Below, piece by piece: positions 9,779 through 21,122 of a stretch of DNA of 64,000 bases. The translations under genes and the position numbers were made by a program. Source of the stretch: Myxococcales bacterium. Lineage in GTDB: Bacteria > Myxococcota > Myxococcia > Myxococcales > JAJYLH01. The stretch lies in contig JAJYLH010000031.1 in assembly GCA_021787845.1 (NCBI GenBank), positions 1 through 64,000 of the forward strand. The letters are read 5' to 3'. Every line of letters begins with the position of its first letter. The stretch's first letter is position 1. The notes under the pieces were generated by a model that searched no databases, was not told the origin of the DNA, and worked only from the letters and a program-made list of their open reading frames with translations.

Positions 9779-10032
9779 CTGGGTATCCAGACACCTCAGG
9801 TGTCTTGGTCCCCGATCCGCTCACCCTGAGGTGCCCGCGCCCACGGAGCATGAATGGAGCACGGCAAGCATGCGCGGGCCTCGAAGGGCGAGCGCGAGGG
9901 TGGCACAGGCTGTGCCGAGCCCTCACGGCCCTTCGAGGGCCGGGCACGAGGGCGGTGGCAACGAGCGAGGTCCGTGGGCCCGGCCGCCTCAGGGCGAGCG
10001 GGAACGACAACCTGAGATGTCTGGATACCCAG
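9779..10032. repeat. about 254-bp imperfect inverted repeat (foldback element)
   Basis: CTGGGTATCCAGACACCTCAGG ... CCTGAGATGTCTGGATACCCAG, with further alignable complementarity inward. Confidence 0.85.
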
Positions 10033-10137
10033 CCACGGGAGTGTCCGGATAGGGCACGACGTGCCGGGCAAACCCGGACACTCGCGTGTCCGGCTCCATC
10101 CGCGCCTTGTGAGGGGAGAGAGGGGGCGCGCCTCGTC

Positions 10138-10347
10138 GATCCGGGAAAGATGGCGCCTTGGCCGGATCGGCTCGGTGACGATCCGCGAAAGATGGCGTCC
10201 GGGCGAGATCTGCGCCTCATCGATCCGGGAAAGACGGCGCCTTTGGCGGATCGGCTCGGTGACGATCCGCCAGACGCGGCGCCGCTCCGGGATCCGCCGC
10301 GCCGGGATCCTGAAGCTCCGGCGCCTCTCCCGCCTGAGCGGCTCGCG
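10138..10347. repeat. 42-bp tandem repeat, about 4-5 degenerate copies
   Basis: GATCCGGGAAAGATGGCGCCTTGGCCGGATCGGCTCGGTGAC; repeat starts at 10138, 10180, 10222, 10264 and degenerate 10306. Confidence 0.85.
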
Positions 10348-10463
10348 CACCTCGCGGATGGGCATCGTAGCGGTTCGTCCTGTCCGCCCTGTCAGATGGC
10401 GCACGAGAAACAGGCCGAGCCGGCGGAGACGAAGCCGAAATCGTAGGCGGTGCGCCCGGATGG

Positions 10464-11111
10464 TCACGTCTTGCGCTCGGCGACCTCGGTCCCGAGGGTG
10501 AACGAGAACGTCGCGCCCTGGTCGACCGCTCCCTGCGCCCAGACCTGGCCGCCATGGCGATGGACGATCCGCTGCACGACCGCGAGCCCCACGCCGGTGC
10601 CAGGAAAGTCGCTCTCCTTGTGCAGCCGCTGGAAGGGCGCGAAGAGCAGGCGGGCATAGGCCGGGTCGAAGCCCGCGCCGTCGTCCTTGACGAAATAGGT
10701 CGTCCGCTCCTTCTCGCGCGTCGTTCCCAACTCGATGCGGGCGTCGGACTTCTTGCTCGTGAACTTCCAGGCGTTGGAGAGAAGGTTGTCCAGCACCGCG
10801 CGCAAGAGCCCCGGGTCGCCCGTCGCCGGCAGGCGCTCCGGAATGATCAGTTGCACCCGGCGATCGGGGCTCTTGGCCTTGAGGTCCGAGGCGATGGCCC
10901 GGGCCATCACCGCCAGGTCCACCAGCTCCAGATGCAGGTCGGCGCGGCCCGCGCGCGACAGCTCCAGCAGATCGGTGACCAGCCGCGTCATGGCTTGCGT
11001 TCCCGCGCGCAGGCGCAAGAGATAATCGCGCGGCTTGCCTTCGAGCTTCTCACCTGCCTCCTCGAAGAGCGCCTGGCTGAACCCCTCGATGCGCCGCAGG
11101 GGCGCCTGCAA
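10464..11111 (-). pseudogene. sensor histidine kinase C-terminal remnant (HisKA/HATPase)
   Basis: 'LLSNAWKFTSKK' N-box, 'DDGAGFD' and 'GTGVGLAVVQRIV' G-boxes. H-box 'SHDLQAPLRRIEGF' lies just upstream of the only possible (TTG) start, with an in-frame TGA 13 codons upstream (11148-11150). Confidence 0.65.
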
Positions 11112-11409
11112 ATCGTGCGAAGTCCGCCCGGCGCAAGGAGCGGAGGATCAGCTCCGCGCCGCGCGGTGCCAGCGGACCAAGCACGCTCGCTGGACGGGAA
11201 GCGGGCGATTCGATGGCCATCTCGGCGGGTGATCGTCCGGGCAGCCTCCCGGTGTCAACCAGCCAGGCACGGGATTGACGTCTTTGACCGACCGACCGGT
11301 TGTCATTGACCGGCCGCGTGCGGATTTTCTGCCCGAGCGTGCGCTCGAATTGCCTCCGAGGCATCGACTGCAAAGGTTGTTGAGGCGCTCTCGCGCGAGG
11401 AGATCACAG

Positions 11410-13005
11410 GTGGCCGATCTGAGCAAGCTCTCGGTGCGCGGCCCGATGCGGCCGGGGTACGAGACGGTGCTTTCGGCGCCGGCGCTGGAGTTCGTGGGCG
11501 GCCTGGTGGCGGAGCTGCGGGGGCGCATCGCGGACGCGCTCGCTGCGCGGCAAGCTCGGCAGCGGCGCTTCGACGCCGGCGAGCGGCCGGATTTCCTCCC
11601 GGAGACCGAGCACCTGCGCCAGCGCGAGTGGACGGTGGCGCCGATTCCCGCCGACCTGCGCGACCGCCGCGTCGAAATCACCGGCCCGGTCGATCGGAAG
11701 ATGATCATCAACGCGCTCAACTCCGGCGCCAACGTCTTCATGGCCGACTTCGAGGACTCGAGCTCGCCGACCTGGGACAACTGCGTCCAGGGACAGCGAA
11801 ACCTCATCGACGCGGTTCGCAAGACCATCACCTACACCGCGCCGGACACGGGAAGGGAGTACCGGCTGCGCGACGAGACCGCGGTCCTCTTCGTGCGCCC
11901 GCGCGGCTGGCACCTCGTCGAGAAGCACGTCACCCAGGCCGGCCGGCCGATTCCCGCCGGGCTCTTCGACTTCGGCCTCTACTTCTTCCACAACGCCAGA
12001 GCGCTCCTCGAACGCGGCACCGCGCCCTACTTCTATCTGCCGAAGATGGAGAGCCACCGCGAGGCGCGACTGTGGAACGACGCGTTCCGGATGGCGCAGG
12101 ACGCGCTGGGCATCCCGCAGGGCACCATCCGGGCGACGGTGCTCATCGAGACCATCCCGGCGACGTTCGAGCTCGACGAAATCCTCTGGGAGCTGCGCGA
12201 CCACTCGGCGGGCCTCAACTGCGGGCGCTGGGATTACATCTTCAGCTTCATCAAGAAGTTCCGAAACGACCCGCGCTTCCTGACCCCCGACCGCGCGCAG
12301 GTGTCGATGACCCAGCCGTTCATGCGGGCGTACACGCAGCTCGTGATTCAGACCTGCCATCGCCGCGGCATCCACGCGATGGGCGGGATGGCCGCGCAGA
12401 TTCCGCTGAAGGATCCCGAGCTGAACCAGGTGGCGCTGGACAAGGTGCGGGCCGACAAGGTGCGTGAGGTGACCGACGGCCACGACGGGACCTGGGTCGC
12501 ACATCCGGGCCTGGTGCCGGTCGCCAAGGAGGTCTTCGACGCGCATCTGAAGACGCCGAACCAGATCGACAACAAGCGCGCCGACTTTCACACGACCGCG
12601 GCGGAGCTGTTGCAGGTTCCGGCGGGCACGCGGACCGAGGCGGGCCTGCGGCAGAACGTCGACGTCGGAGTGCAGTACCTGGAGTCGTGGCTGCGCGGGT
12701 CCGGGTGCGTGCCGATTCACAACCTGATGGAGGACGCCGCCACCGCCGAGATCTCGCGGACGCAGGTGTGGCAGTGGATTCACCACCAAGCGCGACTGGA
12801 AGACGGCCGCCCGGTGACCGCGGCGCTCTTCCGGCAGGTCGTGAACGAGGAGCTCGACAAGGTGCGGGCGCGCATCGGCGAGGACGCGTTCGCGCGCAGC
12901 CGGTTCACCGACGCCGCGAAGTTGTTCGAGCACCTCTCGACCGCCGAGGAGCTGCCGGACTTCTTGACGATTCCGGCGTACGACCTGCTCGAGGGCGAGC
13001 GGTGA
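11410..13005 (+). CDS. aceB: malate synthase A
   Basis: '[29 protein letters not shown]', '[18 protein letters not shown]', '[10 protein letters not shown]' motifs; GTG start at 11410 preceded by GAGGAG. Confidence 0.93.
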   Translation: MADLSKLSVRGPMRPGYETVLSAPALEFVGGLVAELRGRIADALAARQARQRRFDAGERPDFLPETEHLRQREWTVAPIPADLRDRRVEITGPVDRKMIINALNSGANVFMADFEDSSSPTWDNCVQGQRNLIDAVRKTITYTAPDTGREYRLRDETAVLFVRPRGWHLVEKHVTQAGRPIPAGLFDFGLYFFHNARALLERGTAPYFYLPKMESHREARLWNDAFRMAQDALGIPQGTIRATVLIETIPATFELDEILWELRDHSAGLNCGRWDYIFSFIKKFRNDPRFLTPDRAQVSMTQPFMRAYTQLVIQTCHRRGIHAMGGMAAQIPLKDPELNQVALDKVRADKVREVTDGHDGTWVAHPGLVPVAKEVFDAHLKTPNQIDNKRADFHTTAAELLQVPAGTRTEAGLRQNVDVGVQYLESWLRGSGCVPIHNLMEDAATAEISRTQVWQWIHHQARLEDGRPVTAALFRQVVNEELDKVRARIGEDAFARSRFTDAAKLFEHLSTAEELPDFLTIPAYDLLEGER

Positions 13006-13070
13006 TGAGAACAGACGTCGCGGCAGGAACGCGGAAACGCCCTCACCCCCCGTTGCCGCGCCGCCGCTCA

Positions 13071-13115
13071 GACCGATCAGACCGATCGGTCGGATCGGTC
13101 GGATCGGTCCGATCA
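13071..13115. repeat. five 9-bp GATC-containing iteron-like units between aceB and aceA
   Basis: gaccgatca gaccgatcg gtcggatcg gtcggatcg gtccgatca. Confidence 0.9.
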
Positions 13116-13237
13116 GATGCTTTCGATTCCCGGGCAATCCCCTCGCGTCGGCACGGCGGATCCAACGGGCGCGCGGACAGCGGGGCAAGTCCGCACTGCT
13201 CGCGTAACCAGCCCAACGCACGACCAAGGGTGTCAAC

Positions 13238-14539
<1,302 letters not shown>

Positions 14540-14571
14540 GGCAAGCGAAGTGGTCGGATGGGGAAATCGCA

Positions 14572-14803
14572 GTTGGAGCCGGACACGTCCGTGTCCGGGG
14601 CAGGCAATGCAATCGACTTGCTTATCGGGTTGACCGCACCTCCCTCCAATTCCCGGCCGCTCGTCCCTCGACTGCGCTCGTCCCTCGACTGCGCTCGGGA
14701 TGAGCGGCAATGCCCCCGTGGCCTGGTATGGTGAACCCGATAAGCAGTACCGATTGCATTCCAGGCCGCGCCTGAACCCGGACACTGACCGTCCGGCTCC
14801 AAC
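14572..14803. repeat. about 232-bp foldback/inverted repeat in a convergent intergenic spacer
   Basis: GTTGGAGCCGGAC...ATGCAATCGACTTGCTTATCGGGTT paired with AACCCGATAAGCAGTACCGATTGCAT...GTCCGGCTCCAAC. Confidence 0.88.
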
Positions 14804-14856
14804 TCTGACGAAGGCACCGCCCGCTCTGCGCCGCCCATGACAGCCAGCGCGGAACG

Positions 14857-15510
14857 TTATTTTAGCGCCACGATCTTCAGATTGTCGCAGCGCACTTCGG
14901 ACTCCCATCCGTCGAAGCCGAAGCGGTCGTGTCCCGGGCCGGCGAGCGGGTGCGGATCGGTGAGCTGGAGAAACGGCTGCCCGTCGATGTCCCACTCGAC
15001 GTGCTGCCCTCTGCGGACGATGGTCCAATGGTATCGCCGGCCGGGAACGCCGCGGACGTCGCGCCTGGTCGGCACCCCGCGCTGATATTGCCACTGGTGC
15101 TCGAGCTTCCGCACCAAGGTCGAAAGTTGGTTGTGCCAGCCGCCAAAGATGAAGACATAGCCGCTCGCGGTGTACTGCGCGTCGCGGGCGATGTCCGCTG
15201 CGCTCTCGTGCCGCTCGCCGTCGCCGAAGACCTCCACCTTCATGTCCACCGCCGGGTCGAGCGGCGTGCAGTCGAAGTCGATGCGCACGTCGCGGGGAAT
15301 CGGCCGGGCGAGCCACAGCGGTTGGTTGTGCGCCAGCTTGATGTCGAGCTCGCCGTCGATGATCCGGTACGCGCCCGGGTTGTGGCTGTGCCAGTTCGGT
15401 CCGAGCTCGGCGCGGTCGAAGTCGTCCTGGAACGGTCCCGCCGGCGGGGTCGGATGCCGGGTGCAACCCGCCGCGAGCAGTCCGAGCACGAAGAGAAGAC
15501 GCGCATTCAC
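14857..15510 (-). CDS. lipoprotein with LamG/DUF1080-like fold (putative)
   Basis: GTG start with ggagctt upstream; VNARLLFVLGLLAAGCTRHP lipobox; 'FDRAELGPNWHSHNPGAYRIIDGELDI' typical of this fold. Confidence 0.7.
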   Translation of the reverse strand: MNARLLFVLGLLAAGCTRHPTPPAGPFQDDFDRAELGPNWHSHNPGAYRIIDGELDIKLAHNQPLWLARPIPRDVRIDFDCTPLDPAVDMKVEVFGDGERHESAADIARDAQYTASGYVFIFGGWHNQLSTLVRKLEHQWQYQRGVPTRRDVRGVPGRRYHWTIVRRGQHVEWDIDGQPFLQLTDPHPLAGPGHDRFGFDGWESEVRCDNLKIVALK

Positions 15511-15706
15511 GGCAAGCTCCTTCGACGGCACCCTATCAGTCGTCGCGAAAGTATCTGCACCATGGCTCGTCATCCGTGGCACAGGCGTCCTCTCCTGTGA
15601 CAGCCACAGCGAAGGCTACACGGGCGGGGGCGCCCATGCCACGACACCCCGACTGCCACTGCCACGAGGCAATGCCGCGAAACCGGCCTGCTGCGCGCCG
15701 ACGCCA

Positions 15707-16504
15707 TCAGGTCAGCCGGGCTCCCATCACGCGGGCGGCGATGCGCGCCGACATCCGTTGCGACACGAGCCGAGTCCCCAAGGCGCCCAAGCTGTTGAGC
15801 GTGCCCGGAACGATCACCGCGCGGCCCTTCTCGTAGGCCCGCAGCCCGCGGCGAACCGTCTCGGCGGCGGTGAGCACGGCCATTCGATGCTGCGGCGCGA
15901 TGTCGATGCCGGCCACGTTCTGGAACCCCGTCGGCACCGGTCCCGGACACAGCGCCAGCGCCCGCACGCCGGTTCCGCGCAGCTCGACGGAAAGGCCGAT
16001 GGTCAGTGACAACACGTAGGCCTTGGTCGCCGCGTAGGTGGCCATGCCCGGCACCGGCTGGAACGCGCCCGTCGACGCGACGTTGAGGATTCCGCCGCGC
16101 CGCCGCTCGACCATGCCCGGCAAGAGCGCGTGCGCGAGCGCGGTCGGCAGCTCCATGTTGAGCCGGAGCATCTCCGACTCGCGCGCCGGATCGAGCTTGA
16201 CGAACCGCCCGTGGAGCCCGAACCCGGCGTTGTTGATCAGATGGTCGATGACCAGCCCCCGCGAGGCGAGCTCTTCGCACAGCGCGCGCCCGGCATCAGC
16301 CGCGCTCAAGTCCATCGGCAGCGCTTGCGCGCGGACGCCCTGGGCCTGCGCCAGCTCCGCCGCGAGCGCCTCGAGCTTCGACGCCGTGCGCGCGACCAGG
16401 ACGACGTTGGCGCCGCGCCCGGCGATCTGCCGCGCAAACTCTTCGCCCAGGCCGGAAGAGGCGCCGGTCACCAGCGCGGTCGTGCCCTTGAAAACCTCGC
16501 TCAT
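15707..16504 (-). CDS. SDR family NAD(P)-dependent oxidoreductase
   Basis: 'ALVTGASSGLGEEFARQIAGRGANVVLVAR', 'LINNAGFG', 'YAATKAYV'. Confidence 0.93.
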   Translation of the reverse strand: MSEVFKGTTALVTGASSGLGEEFARQIAGRGANVVLVARTASKLEALAAELAQAQGVRAQALPMDLSAADAGRALCEELASRGLVIDHLINNAGFGLHGRFVKLDPARESEMLRLNMELPTALAHALLPGMVERRRGGILNVASTGAFQPVPGMATYAATKAYVLSLTIGLSVELRGTGVRALALCPGPVPTGFQNVAGIDIAPQHRMAVLTAAETVRRGLRAYEKGRAVIVPGTLNSLGALGTRLVSQRMSARIAARVMGARLT

Positions 16505-16752
16505 CGCGTCGTTCCTCCTGGAGATCGGCTCGCGGCCGTAACGGGTGTGGTTGCTGTGGCAGTCGATGGCGAGGCTGTCGCAGGCTCGGACGCGCCTCGT
16601 GCAGGAACAGGGGTCCGCGACGGTCTCGAGGATGGATCTCGAGTCGGCGCGCAGGGGAGCGCAAGCGGAATTCCGACGGCTGCCACGACGAGGAGGAAGA
16701 TCGGTCGCGGCCGGTCGCTCGCCGTTCTGGCCCTCGGTTCGATCACGGTCAT
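16501..16752 (-). CDS. small putative membrane/secreted protein overlapping SDR start
   Basis: MTVIEPRARTASDRPRPIFLLVVAAVGIPLALPCAP...; stop overlaps SDR start as ATGA, suggesting coupling. Confidence 0.35.
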   Translation of the reverse strand: MTVIEPRARTASDRPRPIFLLVVAAVGIPLALPCAPTRDPSSRPSRTPVPARGASEPATASPSTATATTPVTAASRSPGGTTR

Positions 16753-17226
16753 CCGCTCCGACGGTCGCGCGGGATCCGACGCGGGCTCAGGACAGGCCGC
16801 CGGCGTGGCGTCGGGCAAGCGGCCCGACACCACCCCTTTCAGAGCAGTCTCCAAGCCGCCTGCATCCTGGTTCGGATCGTGCCGCCGGGTCAAGGGCCGC
16901 CGCACGGCGCGCCTCGGTGCCATCTCGGCCAGCCGGCGGCGCGCCACCCGGCGCCGCTCCCGCCCCCCTCGGTGACCCGCCGCGGTGGTCGCCGAGCACT
17001 GCTGGAGCGCGTCTGGGATTCTCCAGCGCTGCTGCCCAGCACATGGAAGGCCCCGGCGGCGACTGGTCGGGCCGGGAGCCAAGCGCCGCAAGCCGCCGGG
17101 AGATCGTCCTCGGTCAGATGGTCGATTCGCGCGCCGGGCGAGGCGAGACTAGACTTTCGCTCACGGTTCGCCTATTCCGCCCCGGCGGAAGGACGGCGGA
17201 CGACCGGAAGCGAGGAAATCGAGGGC

Positions 17227-17445
17227 ATGGCGCGAGAGGATCTCATCGAAGTGCAAGGGGTGGTCACCCAGATCCACGCGGGCGGCCTCTACACGGTCAA
17301 GGGCGACAACAACCTGGAGTTCACCGCCCGGCTGTGTGGCCGCATGCGCACGAACCGCATCCGCGTGGTGCTCGGCGACCGGGTGACCGTCGGCGTGTCG
17401 CCCTACGACCCTTCGCACGGGCTCATCACGTTCCGCGCCCGCTAG
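17227..17445 (+). CDS. infA: translation initiation factor IF-1
   Basis: MAREDLIEVQGVVTQIHAGGLYTVKGDNNLEFTARLCGRMRTNRIRVVLGDRVTVGVSPYD. Confidence 0.93.
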   Translation: MAREDLIEVQGVVTQIHAGGLYTVKGDNNLEFTARLCGRMRTNRIRVVLGDRVTVGVSPYDPSHGLITFRAR

Positions 17446-17615
17446 GCGGCAGCCGAACGGGCACTGGCGGCGCCCCCGGCTTGTCCGGGCGGCGCTTTCG
17501 CTTCTCGCGCACAAGGCATTGGGTCTCGGCATGGACGCGAGGCGACGGCTGTGGTTGGATGCAGAGGGAGCGCCCCCGCCGTTCACCCGCACCCCGCTTG
17601 ACGAGCCTGCCGCCC

Positions 17616-18287
17616 ATGCCCGAGAACGCGCCCTCCAACCTGCTCGAACGGTTGCGCTACGTCGTCGTCGAAGGGCCGATCGGGGTCGGGAAATCGTCGC
17701 TCACCGAGCGGTTGACCAAGCGGTTCGGCGGGCGCGCGGTGTACGAGGTGGTCGAGGAGAACCCGTTTCTCGCCTCGTTCTACTCCGACCGCGCGAAGTA
17801 CGCGTTCCAGACGCAGCTCTTCTTTCTGCTCTCCCGGTTCAAGCAGCAGCAGGAGCTCTTCCAGGACGAGCTCTTCCAGCAGGTGCTGGTCAGCGACTAC
17901 CTGTTCGCGAAGGACCGCATCTTCGCGACGGCGACGCTCGACCAGAACGAGATGGCTCTCTACGAGCGGATCTACGAGAACCTGGGGCCGAGGGTGCGCA
18001 AGCCCGACCTCGTCGTCTACCTGCGCGCGCGCATCGACGTGCTCCTCGGCCGCATCAAGAAGCGCGGGCGCGAGTTCGAGCGCCGGTTCGACGCCGAGTA
18101 CCTGGAAGAGCTCTGCCACACGTACAACGACTTCTTCTTCCACTACGAGGAGACGCCGCTGCTGGTGGTCGACACCTCGGAGATCGACTTCGTGGAGAAC
18201 GACGAGGACTTCGAGGAAATCCTGCGGGAGGCGGCGCGGATGAAGCGGGGCACCGTCCACTTCCAGCCGGGCGGACGCAGGTCTTGA
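17616..18287 (+). CDS. deoxynucleoside kinase
   Basis: 'YVVVEGPIGVGKSSLTERL' P-loop, 'EENPFLASFYSDRAKYAFQTQLFFLLSRF', 'DYLFAKDRIFA'. Confidence 0.92.
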   Translation: MPENAPSNLLERLRYVVVEGPIGVGKSSLTERLTKRFGGRAVYEVVEENPFLASFYSDRAKYAFQTQLFFLLSRFKQQQELFQDELFQQVLVSDYLFAKDRIFATATLDQNEMALYERIYENLGPRVRKPDLVVYLRARIDVLLGRIKKRGREFERRFDAEYLEELCHTYNDFFFHYEETPLLVVDTSEIDFVENDEDFEEILREAARMKRGTVHFQPGGRRS

Positions 18288-21007
18288 GCGCTGCCGCTCG
18301 CCGCTTGCTCCTGGCGTGCGCGCTGGCGGTGGCGGCTTGCGGGAAGGCGGCACCGCACCTGGTCGGCGAGGCGGCGCTCCGGGCCCAGCTCGGGATTCCG
18401 GCGAACGCGAAGCACGTCATCGTCTTCGACCAGACCTCGCACCTGGACATCGACTGGCAGAAGACCTTCGACGGCTACTACGACGCCTTCGTCGGCGACA
18501 TCTTCCTCTCGGCGCGCCAGATTCTCCAACAGCAGCCGCGGGCGTTCTACAGCGTCGCCGAGATGGCGTATCTCGAGCACCATCTGAAGGTGCACCCGGA
18601 AGAGCGCCAAGCGCTCGTGGCGCTCGCGAAGCGCGGTCAGTGGCGCGTCGTCGGCGGCGGGCTGACGAGCCCCGACACGCTCCTGCCGGAAACCGAGATG
18701 CTCTTTCGTGATTACCTCTTTGGCGCGGAGTTTTCCGAAGGGGAGCTGGGCGTCCGGCCGACCGCGGGGTGGCTGCCGGATTCCTTCGGGCAGGGCGCGA
18801 CCGCTCCCGACGTCCTCGAGGCGGCGGGCTTGAGCGCGGTGGCGTTTTCGCGCATCGACGGGTCGCAGACGATTCTCGACCAGATGGCGCATCCCGACGC
18901 GAAGCCGCCAGCCGGCTCGACGGCGGCGCTCCTGGTGAGCGCAGGGTCGAGCGACTTCTGGTGGGTGGGCGCCGGCGGCGGGCGGGTGCTCGCGCACTGG
19001 ATGGACCAGAAGCTCTACTGCCTCGGCGACGACATCGACTACGACGAGCCGATTCTCATTCCCGGCAAGCACGTCGCGCGCTACCAGGGCGACGACCCGG
19101 CCTACACCGACGGCCGCATCGAGACGTACATCAGGGAGCTGATGCCGCTGTCGAAGACGCCGTACCTCTTCGTGCCGGTCGGCTGCGATTTCCAGTTCCC
19201 CAAGCCCCAGCTCGTCGCCTACCTCGACGGCTACGACGAGCGCCACTTCGCCCAGAGCGGGGTCTACGCGGTCGCGGCGCCGTTCGACCTCTACGCGAAG
19301 CTCGTCGAGGCCCACGGCGAGGCGCTCCCGACGGTGCACGGGAGCCTCACGCCTTACTTCATGGGCTTCTACGGCTCGCACGGCGAGCTCAAGCGGAAGA
19401 TCCGGGAGGCGGCGCGGCCGTTCTTCGCGGCCGAGCTGCTGGCGAACGCGCTGGGCGACCAAGGTCGCGCGTCGATGCAGGCGCTCCAGCCGGAGTTCGA
19501 GAAGCTCGTGCGCTCCGACCACCACGACTTCATCCCGGGCACCTCGGCGGACGAGGTGGTCGCGACCGAGCAGATGCCGCTGCTCGACGAGGCGGAGGCC
19601 GCGGGAGAGAAGACCCTCTCCACGGAAGCGCAGTCGCTCGCCGCGAGGATCGCGCCGGCGAAGGGAGCGGTCGCGCGGATCGTGCTCGTCAACGATTCGC
19701 AATCGACCCGCACCTCGATCGTCGATGCGGACGTGCCGCTCAATCCGCCGCGGTCGGACGCGTCGCTCATCGCCCGCGTGGGAAGCGGCACCGTTCCCGC
19801 CCTCCTGACGCCGGACGCGGGCGACGCGGGAGGGCACCATTCGGTCCACGTGCGGCTCGAGGCGGAGAAGCTGCCGCCCGTTTCCTGGCGCGTGGTCGAT
19901 CTGGTTCCCGGGAACGAGCCGAGCCCGGCGGCGGCGGTTCAGCTCTCCCTGGAGGACCAGGACGGCGCCCCGGCGACGGGCGACGCCGTCGAGCGGGTGG
20001 TGCTCTCGAACGCGCACGTCACGGCGAAGCTCGAACGCGACGAAGGCTTCGCGCTCACCTCGCTCGAGATCGACGGGCACGAGATGCTCGCTGGGCCGTC
20101 CTTCGCCATCGCCGACGACCACGACATGGGTGGGCTCTACCGGGTCGGCAGCGAGATGGCGGGCTGTTCGCTCTCTCCGATTGCGCCGCCGGGTGACAGC
20201 ACCGATGCCGTCCAGGTCCTCGACGACGACGGCCTGCGCGCGCGGGTCGCGTTCGTGGGGAAGGACGAGACGCGTGAAGTCTGGCTCGACGCCGATTCCG
20301 ACGCGCTCTCGCTCGCGCTGACGAGCGGCGCCGCCGCCGGGACGATGCGCTCGTTGGCGTTCGCGTTCACGGTCGACACGCCGGAGACCTTCGCGACCTC
20401 GCTCCCCGGCGGCTACGCGGTGCGGCCGGTGCAGCACGTCTTCACGCCGACCTACTGGCCGGCGGTGGAGTGGGCGACGGCGGGTTCGGCAGCGCTCCTG
20501 CTTCGCCAATCGACGGGGGTCACGTTCCGGGACGACGGCCGAGTCGAGCTGATGGCGATGCGCAACGCCCACCAGGAGCAGTGCGACCAGGAAGGCGAGA
20601 ACGGCACCGACGACGCGGTCCAGCGCGTCGAGCTGCGCCTCGCGCGCGCAACGTCTCCCGCCAGCGCTTCTGTCGAGGCGCAGCGCTTCAACCGACCGGT
20701 TTCTGCCATCGCGGTCGGTCCCCAGGCGACCGCCGCCGATCTCGCGAGCGACACGCCGCTCGTGACCGTGGACGGTCCGGGCCTTATCACGGCGGTCAAG
20801 CCGGCCGACCGCGGCGGCGGGACCATCATCCGCGCCCTCTTGATGCCCGGGCCGGTGACGCTCCACCTGTCGCCGTCGCTCATCGGCAAGTCGGTCGAAC
20901 GCTGCGACACGTCGGAGCGCGACCTCGCGTCGCTGGGCAAGGCAGGAGCGGCGCTGACCCTCGACGCGAAGACGTTCGGATCCATCGCGACCGTGCGGCT
21001 CAAGTAG
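18284..21007 (+). CDS. glycoside hydrolase family 38-like (alpha-mannosidase N-terminal domain) lipoprotein
   Basis: Lipobox 'LACALAVAACG', 'DQTSHLDIDWQKTFDGYY', 'TAGWLPDSFGQG'. TTG start overlapping previous stop. Confidence 0.75.
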   Translation: MSAAARRLLLACALAVAACGKAAPHLVGEAALRAQLGIPANAKHVIVFDQTSHLDIDWQKTFDGYYDAFVGDIFLSARQILQQQPRAFYSVAEMAYLEHHLKVHPEERQALVALAKRGQWRVVGGGLTSPDTLLPETEMLFRDYLFGAEFSEGELGVRPTAGWLPDSFGQGATAPDVLEAAGLSAVAFSRIDGSQTILDQMAHPDAKPPAGSTAALLVSAGSSDFWWVGAGGGRVLAHWMDQKLYCLGDDIDYDEPILIPGKHVARYQGDDPAYTDGRIETYIRELMPLSKTPYLFVPVGCDFQFPKPQLVAYLDGYDERHFAQSGVYAVAAPFDLYAKLVEAHGEALPTVHGSLTPYFMGFYGSHGELKRKIREAARPFFAAELLANALGDQGRASMQALQPEFEKLVRSDHHDFIPGTSADEVVATEQMPLLDEAEAAGEKTLSTEAQSLAARIAPAKGAVARIVLVNDSQSTRTSIVDADVPLNPPRSDASLIARVGSGTVPALLTPDAGDAGGHHSVHVRLEAEKLPPVSWRVVDLVPGNEPSPAAAVQLSLEDQDGAPATGDAVERVVLSNAHVTAKLERDEGFALTSLEIDGHEMLAGPSFAIADDHDMGGLYRVGSEMAGCSLSPIAPPGDSTDAVQVLDDDGLRARVAFVGKDETREVWLDADSDALSLALTSGAAAGTMRSLAFAFTVDTPETFATSLPGGYAVRPVQHVFTPTYWPAVEWATAGSAALLLRQSTGVTFRDDGRVELMAMRNAHQEQCDQEGENGTDDAVQRVELRLARATSPASASVEAQRFNRPVSAIAVGPQATAADLASDTPLVTVDGPGLITAVKPADRGGGTIIRALLMPGPVTLHLSPSLIGKSVERCDTSERDLASLGKAGAALTLDAKTFGSIATVRLK

Positions 21008-21122
21008 CTCGAGCCAGGGCAACCCGCCCGAAGTCTCCACCGAGACGTTCGAAACCGGATCGCAGGGCGGGGCCTTGTCCGGGGGCTTTTCCCCCGCCGG
21101 GGCGGGCTTCTGGTGGGTTTCG

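Noticed and set aside
9805-10446. 213-aa ORF over foldback and 42-bp array
   Set aside because: Spans inverted repeat and tandem repeat DNA; openness explained by GC content and period divisible by 3.
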